DNA of 64,000 nt from Brachionus plicatilis (lineage: Eukaryota > Rotifera > Eurotatoria > Ploima > Brachionidae), in assembly GCA_010279815.1 (NCBI GenBank), contig QEOQ01000533.1:65966-129965 (forward strand). Direction: 5' to 3'. Below, piece by piece: positions 1-10,562 of this stretch; the stretch's first letter is position 1; each line of letters opens with the position of its first letter. The notes beneath the pieces were generated by a model, which was not told where the DNA came from, did no database searches, and saw only the letters and a program-made list of their open reading frames with translations. A program made the position numbers and the translations under genes.

Positions 1-614
1 AAATGGTCCTCTAGAACTGGAGTTTTTAAAATTTGAGCACTTGAGAGAAGTAATGCTATTGAATCTTGGTCATTTGATACATTTGGTTGATATTCTGAGG
101 TTTTTGGCATTTGATCCACATTTTCATCAGTGTTTGTTTGAATTTCTTCTTGTTCAATATAGAGCTCACTGTAGTCAATTTTTTGTCTTTCTATCGACTT
201 CAATTTCTTAGCTATGGTACATTTATGCGTCATATGACCTTTTTGATGAAATTTTCCGCATAAGGATTCCTTAACCGGACATTTTGCTACATTATGATTT
301 TCATCGTCACAAAAATAGCATTTAGGCTTTTGACCAACAATAGAGACCACACATTTTAACCCAAAAATATTAGCGGGACCAGAAAGGTTTTTGATTATAC
401 TTTCCGTCTATTTTGGGTAAGAAATTTTCACCCTTTTAACTCCATTTTTTAGAGGCCTATCTTTATAATTTTCTTCTGAAATGTCCTCGATTCTAAGCCC
501 ATCAATTCGAAAGGCATCAAAAAAATTTTTGAGTAATTCGCATTTGAAATTACTGGGTAAGAAGTGAAAACGAAAAGTACTGTACCTTCTAAGATCCGGA
601 TATAAAAAATTCAT
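1..614 (-). pseudogene. gag/ORF1-like CCHC zinc-knuckle retroelement fragment
   Basis: Minus-strand reading frame running off the left edge of the window. The first part (614 to 408) and the rest (407 to 1) are in the same frame and separated only by an in-frame TAG at 410-408. After the stop lies a perfect CX2CX4HX4C zinc knuckle (CYFCDDENHNVAKC), followed by a second knuckle in which the second Cys is Phe (CGKFHQKGHMTHKC). A Lys/Glu-rich tail follows. Tandem CCHC knuckles after an RNA-binding-like region are typical of retroelement ORF1/Gag proteins. The 5' side is cut by the inverted-repeat element that begins near 606. The nonsense codon, the degenerate knuckle and the truncation suggest a dead copy. 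I cannot assign the superfamily. Confidence 0.6.
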
Positions 615-1822
615 AAAATTTAAATTAATTTTATTTTGTGCATTAATTAATCATTAGTTAAAAATCAGATTAATTAATTAATTTTATCGGTCAAATTAAT
701 ATTCTCAAATTAATTATCTTTTTTTTTGATTATTTTCGCTAAAAATATACATGTCTATTTAATATTCGTCAAATTAAACTTTTTTTTTACGCTAAAATGA
801 TACTATTTAATTGATACACATTAAAGGGAAATTGTCATAATTCTAAAGGTGATAAAATAAAATGCTCTCCGTGGAAAAACATTGCCATAAATTCAGATGT
901 TTGTACAAACGAATGCGATTTTGGTGGGTATGACTATCTATGGTGTTGGACGGAGGGAGGAAAGTACAGATGGAATTATTGCTCATATATTGATCCAGAT
1001 TATTACAAATATGAAATAAGTAAAAAAAGAGCTATAGATGAGAACAATTGTGATGATTTTTTCAGAGAAGTCTATGATACAGGAAACCTAGTAGTTACTC
1101 GTTTTATTTATGAAACTGCTCCGTTTGTCCAGGTCTCTCAATTTCAGATGCAATGGGCAAGTCAACTAATTTCTTCATGGGATGGTATTATTCCCTGCAC
1201 TTCTAGCACTATAATTTCAAATTATGTGGCACGCTTAGATTTACAAGGCTTGTATGTACAACGTTTTTTGTTGAGATTAATTTAACATTATTTTTCAAAT
1301 TTTAGTTTCTATAGAAATGGAGTAAGATATGCAAACATTCAGCTTCAAATAAACGCCTTACGCTCGTCTGGGTCATCAACTACCTTCGCAAATATTTTCG
1401 TTCCGGTTAATTATGCTATACCAATGCGTTATCTTTATTATTCACTTTTTGAAAGCATGAAAAATAAAAAACGAGTGGTAATTGAGAAACAGCCCTTACC
1501 ATCGACTTATCGTAGACGATTATATAAAAATTTATAAAATTTATTTTCAAAAATTAAAGATTTTTTATTGAGAATTTTCACATAAAATTCGTTTTGAAAT
1601 AAAATTTTAAAAATTATGTCTTTTTTTTTTAAATTAATACTAAATTAACTTCTAATTTCTTTTTAAGATTTTAGATTCTAAAATGAGGTCTTTGTTAATT
1701 AAAAAAAAGATAATGAATTTGTGAATATTAATTTGACGAATAAAATTAATTAATTAATCTGATTTTTAACTAATGATTAATTAATGCACAAAATAAAATT
1801 AATTTAAATTTTATGAATTTTT
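606..1822. mobile_element. Element with ~120-bp terminal inverted repeats carrying a gene fragment
   Basis: The left arm, about 606-728, and the right arm, about 1701-1822, are nearly identical inverted copies, including the string TTTTGTGCATTAATTAATCA. Between them lies an apparently coding region with a 54-base intron. Long terminal inverted repeats around host-like coding DNA are what Pack-type DNA transposons look like. I do not see a clear target duplication; TATAAAA at 601-607 and 1832-1838 is only weak evidence. The element interrupts the gag-like remnant at its left. Confidence 0.65.
815..1537 (+). pseudogene. Two-exon Cys/Trp-rich gene fragment inside the inverted-repeat element
   Basis: An open frame runs from about 815 to 1251. 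It then has a GTATGT donor at 1252 and a TTTTAG acceptor ending at 1305, and continues in frame to TAA at 1535-1537. No initiator Met or signal peptide precedes the first exon, so the 5' end is missing. The first exon shows a compact Cys pattern (CTNEC, YLWCWT, WNYCS) that resembles a small extracellular disulfide domain. I do not recognise the family with confidence. The second exon is hydrophilic and ends Arg/Lys-rich. The good splice sites and unbroken exons suggest capture of a 3' gene portion. Whether it is expressed cannot be judged. Confidence 0.45.
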
Positions 1823-2010
1823 TTTTCATTTTATAAAATGGATTACAAATTACTAAATGGTGCACTGCATAATTTACGAGCTTCCCAATCATATGCTACG
1901 CCTTTCTATAAAATCATACTTATTTCATACCAGCATTCAAACTATTCTCACAGTTCGTTTTCATAAACCATGATCAAAAAAAATTAGTTTAAAGTTTGGT
2001 CATATTTTGG

Positions 2011-2028
2011 TTACGTCAGCTGACGTAA
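2011..2028. promoter_or_regulatory. Perfect 18-bp palindrome with two CRE-like sites
   Basis: TTACGTCAGCTGACGTAA is a perfect palindrome made of two TGACGTAA (CRE/bZIP-like) sites overlapping a central CAGCTG E-box. Nothing nearby shows which gene it would serve, so this is a motif call only. Confidence 0.3.
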
Positions 2029-2289
2029 TGTGACAAAGTCATTTCCATCGCTGTATTTAAAATTAGCTTTTAAAATATTTTTATCAAAAATTTGATGGTT
2101 ATCAGAAATTTATCACCTCTTATAAAAGTCACCTCTTTATGAGTAGGACTTTTTTTGATAACTTTATTAAATTTCTTTTCATTCTGAAATTTCATTTTGA
2201 ATTGATTTTTAAAATGAAAACTGCGTTAAAATATTTTTTTGATTCATTACCGGCTGTGTTCTCATCAAACAAACAAGGTATTAAAGTTT

Positions 2290-3250
2290 TTTCTTTCGCA
2301 GTCATCACTTAATACTTTTGAAAAGTCTTGTTATCATTAATTTCAAATAGTTCATTTGAATTTTCAGTTTTTTTCCTACGATTATCATAAATACAGTTAT
2401 GAATAGGTGTTTCATATGGATCAAGAGTTAGAATATTTATAATATTTGGTATTTTTTCGTATAGACGATACAGTAGATTATTAACATGAATTTTGAATCC
2501 TGTGCATCTATTAATTTCTCGAAAAACAAACTCATAACCAATTCTAGCACTAGTTTTTAAATAGACCAAGTTAATAAAATTTGATTTTTTTTAAGCTCCA
2601 GAAATTCTTTTAAAAATTAATTAAAGTGTTAATACTTTCTTCACGGTTAGGTAACTTTGGATATGATGGTTTAAAAAAAGTCATGTCAATGTACAAATTA
2701 TCTACATTTTTCAATTCCTTTTTTTTTTTTTCATCAAGTCACTTATTAAATATTGCTAACTTTGATGTTGATTTTGAAGGCAGTCTAAAATCACCTGTAA
2801 AAAGAACATTTCCTCTAAATCCTTCGATAAAAACCATCACTGATCCAGGACAATGACCTTAATTATATTCTTATTTATTTAAAGTTTAATTTTTTCAGAA
2901 TATTTTATGAAACCGCTTCCTGAGAATGTTACTGTAACAGTTTCCTGTAGTTAAAGATGAATTATAAACGGAGTATCAGATGATACAACATTACAATAAT
3001 CCGCCAAATGTTTATATTTATCGCACGTTTCAATAAAAGTTTTTGTCATAGCTGAGCAATAAAATTTTATCTCATCAATGTTGTTTTTAAGAATTCTAAG
3101 GAAGTTAAAATCCTCTAAATTTTTCATATGATCATCATGAAAATGAGTTAAAATAAAGCTTCTAATCCGAGGATTGAACAAAACATTAGATGAAAAATTG
3201 TCAATACAATTCTCAGGGTACATTTGAAGTTGACCTTCAAAATTATTCAT
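2290..3250 (-). pseudogene. Broken Artemis/SNM1C-like metallo-beta-lactamase nuclease
   Basis: The conceptual product follows DCLRE1C (Artemis), the nuclease that opens DNA hairpins in end joining. The N-terminus MNNFEGQ is followed by the HxHxDH metal motif (LTHFHDDHM, about residue 36), then FYCSAMTK. GHCPGSVM and FTGDFRL follow, then NLYIDMTFF and PNREES, and last a segment like Artemis ARIGYEF...HVNNL. GHCPGSVM appears once an intron of about 42 bases (GTTTCA donor, TTAAG acceptor, near 2898-2857) is removed. The frame is broken by TAA at 2953-2951, by a TGA near 2758 and by at least two shifts (about 2620 and 2565). The 3' part after ...IHNC is short. The gene is therefore probably dead, although indels at A/T runs could be assembly errors; the two stops are harder to explain that way. 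Confidence 0.65.
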
Positions 3251-3617
3251 TTCTATTAATCTATTTTAAAATCATTATTAAATTTTATTTTTTTAGATAA
3301 TAAAATCTAATTTAAATAATTAAGAGAAAATTTATTTTAAATATTTATTTTTGAAATTTGTAAAAATCATTTTTTTTTTAACTTTAGAATTCCATTGTTA
3401 AAAGTCCCAATTTGTCCTGATATATTTCCAACGTGTCCCATATTAATTTTTGATTTAATTTCGAATTAATTTTTTTTCGTTCAATATTATTCTTTTTTTT
3501 TTGCACATGAAACCAGAGAATCAAAATTATTTTAATTTTTAAAATTTTCTTTGAGATCTCTTGTTTCCTCTTTTTTCTTCTGTAAGAATTCTCCATAATT
3601 AATTAAATTTTTTTTGA

Positions 3618-3828
3618 AGGACCAAAACATATTCTGCAAATTGTAGAAACTGATAAATTCTTTAAACCGGCAATATACTAATTCTGCAAAACTCTGCAAT
3701 AAATCTGCAAAATATCAGAAAGTTGTAAATTTGGGTTATTTTATTGTACTAAAAATCCAACTCAACTTTAAGTGTAGGTACAGAGGATTTATCAGTTGCT
3801 ACAATTTACAGAGCATGTTTTGGTCTTT
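3618..3828. repeat. Short inverted-repeat element (MITE-like)
   Basis: GGACCAAAACAT near 3619 pairs with ATGTTTTGGTC near 3814-3825. The homology of the arms continues inward for about 40 bases (around AAATTGTAG/CTACAATTT). The body is rich in CTGCAAA repeats. No coding sequence is seen. Confidence 0.5.
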
Positions 3829-4267
3829 CAGAACTCGATCTTAGATAATTTTTTTATTTTTTTTCTGTATCAAAATTCACAATGCGAGTCCGAACTTGGA
3901 CTTTACTTAAGACTTGTGACTTTAAAATATTCTGTAAAAAAAATTTAATTTTGGACAATTATATGAAAGATGAAAGACTAAAAAATTGCCTTACTGAAAT
4001 AGATTACAAATATCTAAATTGCTCTATTCTTTTCAGTGGCAGTAGCAACTAATGATGTTCAAACAAAACAGAATAATTTTGTTGACAGGTGATTTACCAT
4101 GGTAATAATAACATATTATTTCAGAAAACATTTCCTTAATTTCTTTAAATTGAGTAAATTTTTAAAAAAATAAAATTCAATCAATATTGAGCAATTAATA
4201 ATTCATTAGACCAGCGGATTAAACATACTTAAATAAAGAAAATTTTGAATTTTTTAATTTTCACAAA

Positions 4268-5713
4268 ATGAAAAAATTAGACTTTTCTTTACAAAATAAA
4301 ATTACTGAATGGTGCTTGTCATCAACAACTCATGGTATTCCAAACATTGTTAGATCTAAAAACAAATTAAGTGCCATTTTTTGGTTAGTTGCTTTTTTAG
4401 CTAGTACCATATTTTGCGGATACCAAATTGTCCAAATATTGATCGATGTCAGTACATATCCTGTTTATGTGAACATCGATGTCATAGAGGAGATGCCAGC
4501 ACCTTTTCCGTCAATAAGCTTTTGCAATTTAAATCCATTTAATACAGTAAACCCAAGTGTTTATGCCATTTTTGAAAATATATTATCTGATAATAAACTA
4601 AATTACAACCGACCTCCTAATTTAGTGTGGCTTTCAGCGTCCGGTCTTATTAAATCATTTGTGCACGATTTATCAAATGATGAAAAACAAAATTTTACTA
4701 TTGATTTCTATCAAATGGTTTATAACTGCAAATTTAATGGATTTTTGTGCAATAAAGAAGATTTTGAATGGTTTTATGATTTTGATTATGGAAATTGTTA
4801 CAAATTTAATCCATATGGAACGAGATTTGTTGGAAAAAGTGGTTCCCAAAGTGGATTAAGACTTGAAATCTATGTAGGAAATTCAACTGGCAAAGAAGCA
4901 TACTCAATTTCAAGAGGAGTCCGATTTTTGGTTCATAATCACTCGGACACTATATGCATAAACGATTTTGGAGAAGAAGCAGCAGCTGGCTTTTCGACCC
5001 AAGTAATAATCAGCAGAAGTGTGTATGAAAAAATGGACCAGCCGTTCAGCACTTGCCTTAGTGATCTAACAAGTTCAAATTCAAAGCAGACAAAAATAAT
5101 GCGAACTATGTTTAATCAACTAAATTTTAAAAAATATTCAAAAGAAATTTGTTTAAATATTTGTTTTCAATTAAAACTAGAAAACAAATGCAATTGTTCA
5201 GATCCATCAATTGCGAGCATTCAAAATATGACAAAATGCAATTCAATAACACATATAGAGTGTAAAGAAGAATTCTATCAAAGTTTTTTTTCAAATCAAT
5301 CCCAAGAATGTGAAGATGATTGTCCCATTGAATGTGTAACATACAAATATTCAACAAAGTTAACTTTTTCTGAATTCTACACAAATTGGTATTTTGATTT
5401 GTTCCAAAACCGAAAAAATGGTATCGAAAAAGACATAGGCTCATATGGATCGGCTGAAGTTGCAAGAAAAAATGTGTTATTAATCAATTTCTATTATGAC
5501 GAAACTTCGATAACAAAAATTAAAGAAAAACCCTTGTGGAATTTTTTTTCTATTTTATCAAGTATAGGCGGAAATTTGGGTCTTTTCATAGGTATGAGTA
5601 TTTTAAGCTGTGCTGAAATAACTGAAATAATTGTGAAGACAATATTTTTAAATTTTAAACATACTTTAAAAATGAATAAACTAGAATTCGTAGAGAAGAT
5701 TTCTAGTAAATAA
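4268..5713 (+). CDS. DEG/ENaC family sodium channel subunit
   Basis: Single-exon gene of 481 residues, the usual length for an amiloride-sensitive or peptide-gated channel subunit. These are trimeric plasma-membrane cation channels with two membrane spans and a large ectodomain. Visible landmarks are the His-Gly gating motif (THGIPNI, residues 21-27), TM1 at about 34-58, the post-TM1 stretch (PFPSISFCNLNPF, 79-91) and a Cys-rich ectodomain (about 150-360). TM2 at about 425-460 contains GGNLGLFIGMSILS. The selectivity-filter triplet reads Gly-Met-Ser (442-444) where most members have Gly-Ala/Ser-Ser. The start is the first Met in the frame and sits just before TM1, as expected. The gene is very AT-rich. 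A partial copy of its 3' half lies at 16.99-17.50 kb. Ligand and ion selectivity cannot be read from sequence. Confidence 0.92.
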   Translation: MKKLDFSLQNKITEWCLSSTTHGIPNIVRSKNKLSAIFWLVAFLASTIFCGYQIVQILIDVSTYPVYVNIDVIEEMPAPFPSISFCNLNPFNTVNPSVYAIFENILSDNKLNYNRPPNLVWLSASGLIKSFVHDLSNDEKQNFTIDFYQMVYNCKFNGFLCNKEDFEWFYDFDYGNCYKFNPYGTRFVGKSGSQSGLRLEIYVGNSTGKEAYSISRGVRFLVHNHSDTICINDFGEEAAAGFSTQVIISRSVYEKMDQPFSTCLSDLTSSNSKQTKIMRTMFNQLNFKKYSKEICLNICFQLKLENKCNCSDPSIASIQNMTKCNSITHIECKEEFYQSFFSNQSQECEDDCPIECVTYKYSTKLTFSEFYTNWYFDLFQNRKNGIEKDIGSYGSAEVARKNVLLINFYYDETSITKIKEKPLWNFFSILSSIGGNLGLFIGMSILSCAEITEIIVKTIFLNFKHTLKMNKLEFVEKISSK

Positions 5714-7366
5714 GATTTTAAACTGTTAAATAATTATTTTATTTAAATGTTTTCAAACTTTCATTCACCTTATCTTAAATATAAATTTGGTTTTATATGT
5801 TTTCATGAAAAGAAGCCATCCAAAAATTGGTAAATTGCTTCTTATTATGTTTATATTAATTTTAAAATTTAAAATTTATTCATACAATATTAATGATTAG
5901 AACTTTTATATTAAAAAAGTGAGTAGTCTATGGTCCTTCCATTTAATAAAATAAAAACAATTTAACAAAAATAAATAAAAAAAGAACAAAAATCGTGTTA
6001 CCTTTTAGAACTGTTTCCTGCTTTTGACATTTTGTCTGTAAAACGAGATTCTAAGGGCTGAAAAAAGATGAAGGGAACAATAACTGGAAGAAAAAAAGAA
6101 GAATAATTATCAATTTGTGAAAAAGAGGCATATCATTGTGTAACGGTAACATCCAATAAAGAAGATCAACCAAATCAAATATGTCGGTAGAAATAAACTA
6201 AAAAAATTAAAAGTTTACTATAGCTGAACTACATTAGTCGTTCTGCTTTGTTAATTTAGTTTAACTAAATTGATTGTAAAATATTAACTATTATTATTAT
6301 TAACTATTCATTTAATAAGTGAAAATAAACGTTTTTTTTTTAAATAAATAAATTTAAAAGATATGAAAACAATCCATAATTCTCGAATTTTTACACTTAA
6401 TTGATTGATTTTTAATTGATCAAAAAAGTGCAAATTTAAAATGATTAATTATTTAATAAATTTTTCAGATATAAATGGTATGATGCAAAAGGTGGTCATT
6501 TTAAATACAAATAATAAGCATGAGTCCGGACTAATGTTAGGAGGCAGCAAATTTGGCAGTCAGACCGACGTCCAAAAATTTTGACCGCGAAGATGGCCGG
6601 CCTAATCAAAGAAGGGCGGCAACTTTGCCGATCAGTCAAGATCAGCGGCAAAAAATTTCAAAAATTTCAAAATTTTTTGATGTTCTTTTAATTTTTTAAT
6701 TTAAAGAAATGGCACCCTTGAATATCAAAAACATTAACTAAATTTTTACAGAACTAAATTATTCCTTTTATTAAAATTTGCAAATTTTCAAATGTGAAAT
6801 TTATTGATTTAAATTTAGATAATAAATTTAAAATTTTTTGATTAAATTATGGTGAAATATTTGGTGGGAAATTAGTTTATGTGTAAACCGTGTGAAAACT
6901 TTGAAAAGTGCTTTATACTTTGTAAAAAAATAGGCAATTTTTTATTTTTCTTTACGAAAAAAATTATAGCGAAAAAAATTCATTTATTTGCATTTTTAAC
7001 TTTAAACTAAAAAATTAAAAATAATCGATTATTTTAGTTAATTTTGAACATACTATTAATTTAAAAATTTTTTTTTTGAAATTTTAATTTAACAAACTAT
7101 GTTAATCAGTGGTACATCAAGAATTTTATAAAATTCTACCTAAATCTTCAGGAAATTTATTATTAAATATAAAATGAGCAATTTGAATCGAAAGTTTTGA
7201 TCATAAACTTCAACATGCCGGGATTTTTGCTTTAAGCACGTACTTTTCACAGGATCGGATCTTTTGGGCACCAAAAAAAAAATTTCACATCTATTAAAAA
7301 AATGGCTTTCCTGGGTTTTCATTATGCATATTATTATTATTGTTTTATTATTCATTTATTTTTTGA
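5714..7366. other. AT-rich intergenic stretch
   Basis: No supported gene. A G+C-richer island at about 6515-6650 contains GGCCGGCC and a small dyad (GCCGATCAGT...ATCAGCGGC), but no tRNA-like or coding structure. The rest is A/T-run sequence. Confidence 0.5.
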
Positions 7367-7620
7367 ACATTACCATCAAGTTTTCTCTCTTAATCAATTT
7401 TAAACTTAATTCAACATTACTATACATTTATATATTTACATTTATTTAATTAAAAATCGAAAAATTTAGATTCAAAGTTATTTATTTAAATAAATTAAAC
7501 TAAAAATTTTAAAATCACAGTTTATTCTCTTCATAAACTATTGCTCTGCTATTTAGAATTTGATCATGTAACTGCATAAAATATTACTAATTGATGTGGT
7601 TGAAATTGTGAAAATTAAAA
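7367..7620 (-). pseudogene. 3' fragment of a KY-like gene (inverted copy)
   Basis: The reverse complement closely matches the end of the coding region and the downstream flank of the KY-like gene at 21.85-22.15 kb. Shared stretches include TTTCAACCACATCAATT, TTTTATGCAGTTAC, CTAAATAGCAGAGCAATAG and GAAGAGAATAAACTGTGA. An internal deletion of roughly 45-50 bases after CATCAATT breaks the coding frame. This is a dead fragment of a second copy. Confidence 0.7.
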
Positions 7621-7773
7621 ATTTAAATTTTTTTAATTAAATTTACACTTTTTGGTCAAAATTTATCGTCTTAAATGTTAAAAATTAGAAAAAGTGAGCT
7701 CATCAATTTGTGTTCGAAAACGTCAAATTTAGATTGTGCTGTAGTTTTGACTTGCGCAAACCTTAAAGTCCGA

Positions 7774-7848
7774 AGCACTTCTTTTTTGTGTACAATCCAA
7801 TTTGTCTAGATTTAAAAATTGAATCAAAATACAAATTTAAGTATTTAC
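7774..7848 (+). pseudogene. Short KY-like gene fragment, direct orientation
   Basis: About 70 bases match the KY-like gene at 21682-21750, including TTTTTTGTGTACAATCCAATT and ACAAATTTAAGTATT, with a few substitutions. It has the opposite orientation to the adjacent fragment at 7367-7620, so the copy was rearranged. Confidence 0.6.
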
Positions 7849-8335
7849 CAGACCATTAATTTTTCTTCAAATTTTTTAACCTTCTTGTTCTTTACACTCT
7901 TGGGCGTCTTGCTAATGTTACTGCTATAAAAAATATCATTTCTTGGCAGAGCGGTGTTGCCAAGAGTGAAATTTGATTCATCGTCAATTAAAAATTCATA
8001 TCTGCTATATTTTAAAAGCACTTATATACTTTTTGATGTTTGTATATTTCTTTAAAATCTTTCCGATATAGGTTTAGTGGAAATTAAACTTTCTAGTCAT
8101 CTTTCTCTGCGAACGACCCGATTTATGATTGAAATAGGCTCTAAGTTTAGCAACCATTAGTTTCGTCACAATTTTAGCAGGTCTACCACTTTCTTTTTTT
8201 CTCTTGAAAATTTTATCTTTTTCTATTACATCTAGCCAACGATAAACAGAAAGTTTTTTGTATCCAAGACCAGTGAATTGCCTTACAACTAAACAACTTA
8301 AAACTTAACAACTTTTTACCTTTATAATTTGGGGC
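7848..8335 (-). pseudogene. Tc1/mariner-type transposase remnant
   Basis: The minus-strand frames give a helix-turn-helix region with a GRPAKI linker and GRSQRKMTRKF. After a stop and a shift comes a DDE-core piece, LIDDESNFTL, then NDIFYSS and KFEEKLMVW. The arrangement (HTH, GRPA-type linker, catalytic D in a DDESxFxL context) is that of Tc1/mariner transposases. In-frame stops (after NFH and after AFKI) and truncation make it non-functional. It abuts the KY-like fragment. Confidence 0.65.
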
Positions 8336-8455
8336 AGTATATAATTTAAAAATATTACTAAAATTCACGTAATTACGGTAAGTTTTTTTCAAGAAATTTC
8401 TCGTTTAAAAAATTTTAGTTTTTTTTAAAAACGTCTAAATTCTTCAATATTTTGG

Positions 8456-8698
8456 GCAAGTTGAAGTTTATGATCAATTTTTGATGCTCAAATGATCAAA
8501 TCAAACGAAAACTATAAAATAAATTTTATTTTTTTAATAGAATTAGTGCAGAGGTAAATTTTCGGTTTTAACATACTTTGTTAAATCTAAAAATGTATCT
8601 CTGCATTATTTCTATTAGGAAGTAACAATTTATTTAATAGTTGAGGCTTGATTTGATCATTTTGAGCATCAAAGTTGATCATAAACTTCAAATTGTCT
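8456..8698. mobile_element. Non-autonomous DNA element, 243 bp, 8-bp TSD
   Basis: Terminal inverted repeats of about 50 bases (GCAAGTTGAAGTTTATGATC at the left, its inverse at the right). An identical 8-bp flank TATTTTGG occurs at 8448-8455 and 8699-8706. A second, inner dyad surrounds GCAGAGGTAAATTTT. The TIR resembles that of the 539-bp family at 10.0, 50.7 and 58.8 kb. Confidence 0.7.
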
Positions 8699-8928
8699 TA
8701 TTTTGGACATTTTTGTTTTTACAACAATAAAAAATGGTAAATTTTCGATTTTTTAAATATACTATCAAATTGTAATGTTAGAAAAGATAAAAAAATGGGG
8801 AACACCACTGAATGATGTTAATAAGTAAACTAAAACTCATTTCAAAGTTATCACCCGGTTTCCACATTAAATAATTTCCCACCAAAAATTTAACCATAAT
8901 TTACTCAAAAATTCTAAATCTAAATGAT

Positions 8929-9076
8929 CAGAGTTTTTTTAAAAGTCCTAGTTGCCATAGATTAGAATTTTCTTGCAATTTTAGCATCAAAGTCTTAACA
9001 ATTCTTTTTTAGTATTCAAAATTTTAAAGTCCTTACTTGGACTTGACTTGAGACTTGTGACTTTTAAACAACTTTG
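8929..9076. mobile_element. Degenerate CAGAGTT-type element
   Basis: CAGAGTTTTTTTAAAAGTCC at the left pairs with GACTTTTAAACAACTTTG at the right, with AAGTCC/GGACTTG motifs between. This is the end structure of the CAGAGTTG family (29270, 34913, 36827, 51394, 54908). The target duplication is not recognisable, so this copy is older. Confidence 0.45.
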
Positions 9077-9360
9077 ATTTCGGTATATTTTTTGCAATAA
9101 ATTTCAGATTTGAAAAATTTGCAAATTTTAATAAAATCTTAGTTTTAATTTAAGGAATTATTTAGTTCTGTAAAATGCAGTAAAATAAATACTCTGTTAA
9201 ATACTCTGCAATTTTCTGGACTTAAAAAGCGCCACTAAAAAGTATTCTAATCAGCTGCGCAACTACTTTACAGAGTTTTTGCAGACATATATCTTTGGAT
9301 TAAGAAAATTTACTTAATTATTAAAACTATTAAAAAACAAATTATTCCATGTAGTAATTA

Positions 9361-9773
9361 TAGTGATGGGTCCTAACTTAACTAATTTAGTTTAGTCGGC
9401 TAAAATTAAGTCGACTAAGTTTTAGTTGGCTAAAAATAAGTTAACTAAAATTTAGTCGACTAGTTTTTAGCTAACTAAAATTTAGCCAACTAGTTTTTAG
9501 TCGACTAATTTTTAGTCGACTAGTTTTTAGCTAACTAAAATTTAGTTAACTAAAAATAAGTAAACTAAAAACTAGTCGACTAAAAATTAGTCAACTAAAA
9601 ACTAGTTGGCTAAATTTTAGTTAACTAAAAACTAGTCGACTAAATTTTAGTTAACTAAAAGCTAGTCGACTAAATTTTAGTTTACTAAAAACTAGTTGGC
9701 TAAATTTTAGTTGGCTAAAAACTAGTCGACTAGTTTTTAGTTAACTAAACTAAAGAGAAAACTCCCATCACTA
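9361..9773. mobile_element. hAT-like MITE filled with a 15-bp palindrome array
   Basis: The element begins TAGTGATGGG and ends CCCATCACTA, and both ends are flanked by AGTAATTA (9353-9360 and 9774-9781), a perfect 8-bp target duplication. The interior is about 24 tandem 15-bp units. Each is a 10-bp palindrome of the type TAGTYRACTA (TAGTCGACTA, TAGTTAACTA or TAGTTGGCTA) plus a 5-base spacer. There is no coding capacity. 8-bp duplications and short TIRs fit the hAT superfamily. Confidence 0.85.
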
Positions 9774-10008
9774 AGTAATTAAGCTATTCAAACTGAATAG
9801 AAACGATCGAATTGAAAAAAACTTTACAACTCCTTAATTTTTTTGACGAAAATTTAGAAAAAAATTTGATAGATCATTTTTTAAAGAAAAAATGGCAAGT
9901 TTTTTTTTCTATTAAATTTTTTTGAAATTTTGAAATTACGTTTTTTAATTTAAACTCAATACTTAAGAATGTTAAAATTTGAAATTTAATTACGCAATTA
10001 TTTCTAAA

Positions 10009-10554
10009 GGCAGATTGAAGTTTAAGATCAAGATCAAAAGATCAAAATATAAATTGATATATTTATTTTAAGAATAGAGAAAAAATAAATTTTTTTCCAA
10101 AGCAATTACTTGACATATCATGTCAAGTTTATTTTCATATTTAAAATTTTAAAATGTTCTTTTTTTTTGAAATTGAATAGGTTTTAATATTTTAGTTGAT
10201 TTAAATGAAAATTTACTTTTGAAGACAAAAAAATTCACTGTTTTAAAATTTAAAATTTATTTAAGTGCGAAAATAAAATTATTTCAGTAAGAATGAATGG
10301 ATATAAAAGTTATAAATTTGAATTTGTGAATTAACTTAACCTTAATTATTTAAATTATTGTCTATTTTTGTTAAATAAATTAGAGATCAATCATTTTGAT
10401 GTTTATTTGATAATGAACTATTATTAGACATAACATGTCTAGTAATGTTTAGTATTTATTTCTTAAAAATTATCAAAATCATTAAATTAATTAAGTTTTG
10501 AAATTTTAAATGATCGTTTTGATCTTAAAATTTGATCTGAAACTTCAATTTGCC
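10009..10554. mobile_element. GGCAAATTGAAG-family element, copy 1 (546 bp)
   Basis: It starts GGCAGATTGAAGTTT, ends AAACTTCAATTTGCC and is flanked by TTTCTAAA on both sides (10001-10008, 10555-10562). It contains diverged versions of two sub-terminal palindromes (CTTGACATATCATGTCAAG; TTAGACATAACATGTCTAG) also found in the copies at 24.6, 50.7 and 58.8 kb. It is in the opposite orientation to those copies. Confidence 0.8.
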
Positions 10555-10562
10555 TTTCTAAA

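Noticed and set aside
4034..4060. CAGTGGCAGTAGCAACTAATG resembling the 5' end of U4 snRNA, and CAGTGGCAGCATACC at 16146
   Set aside because: The similarity covers only about 11-12 bases and none of the later U4 stem or Sm site is present.
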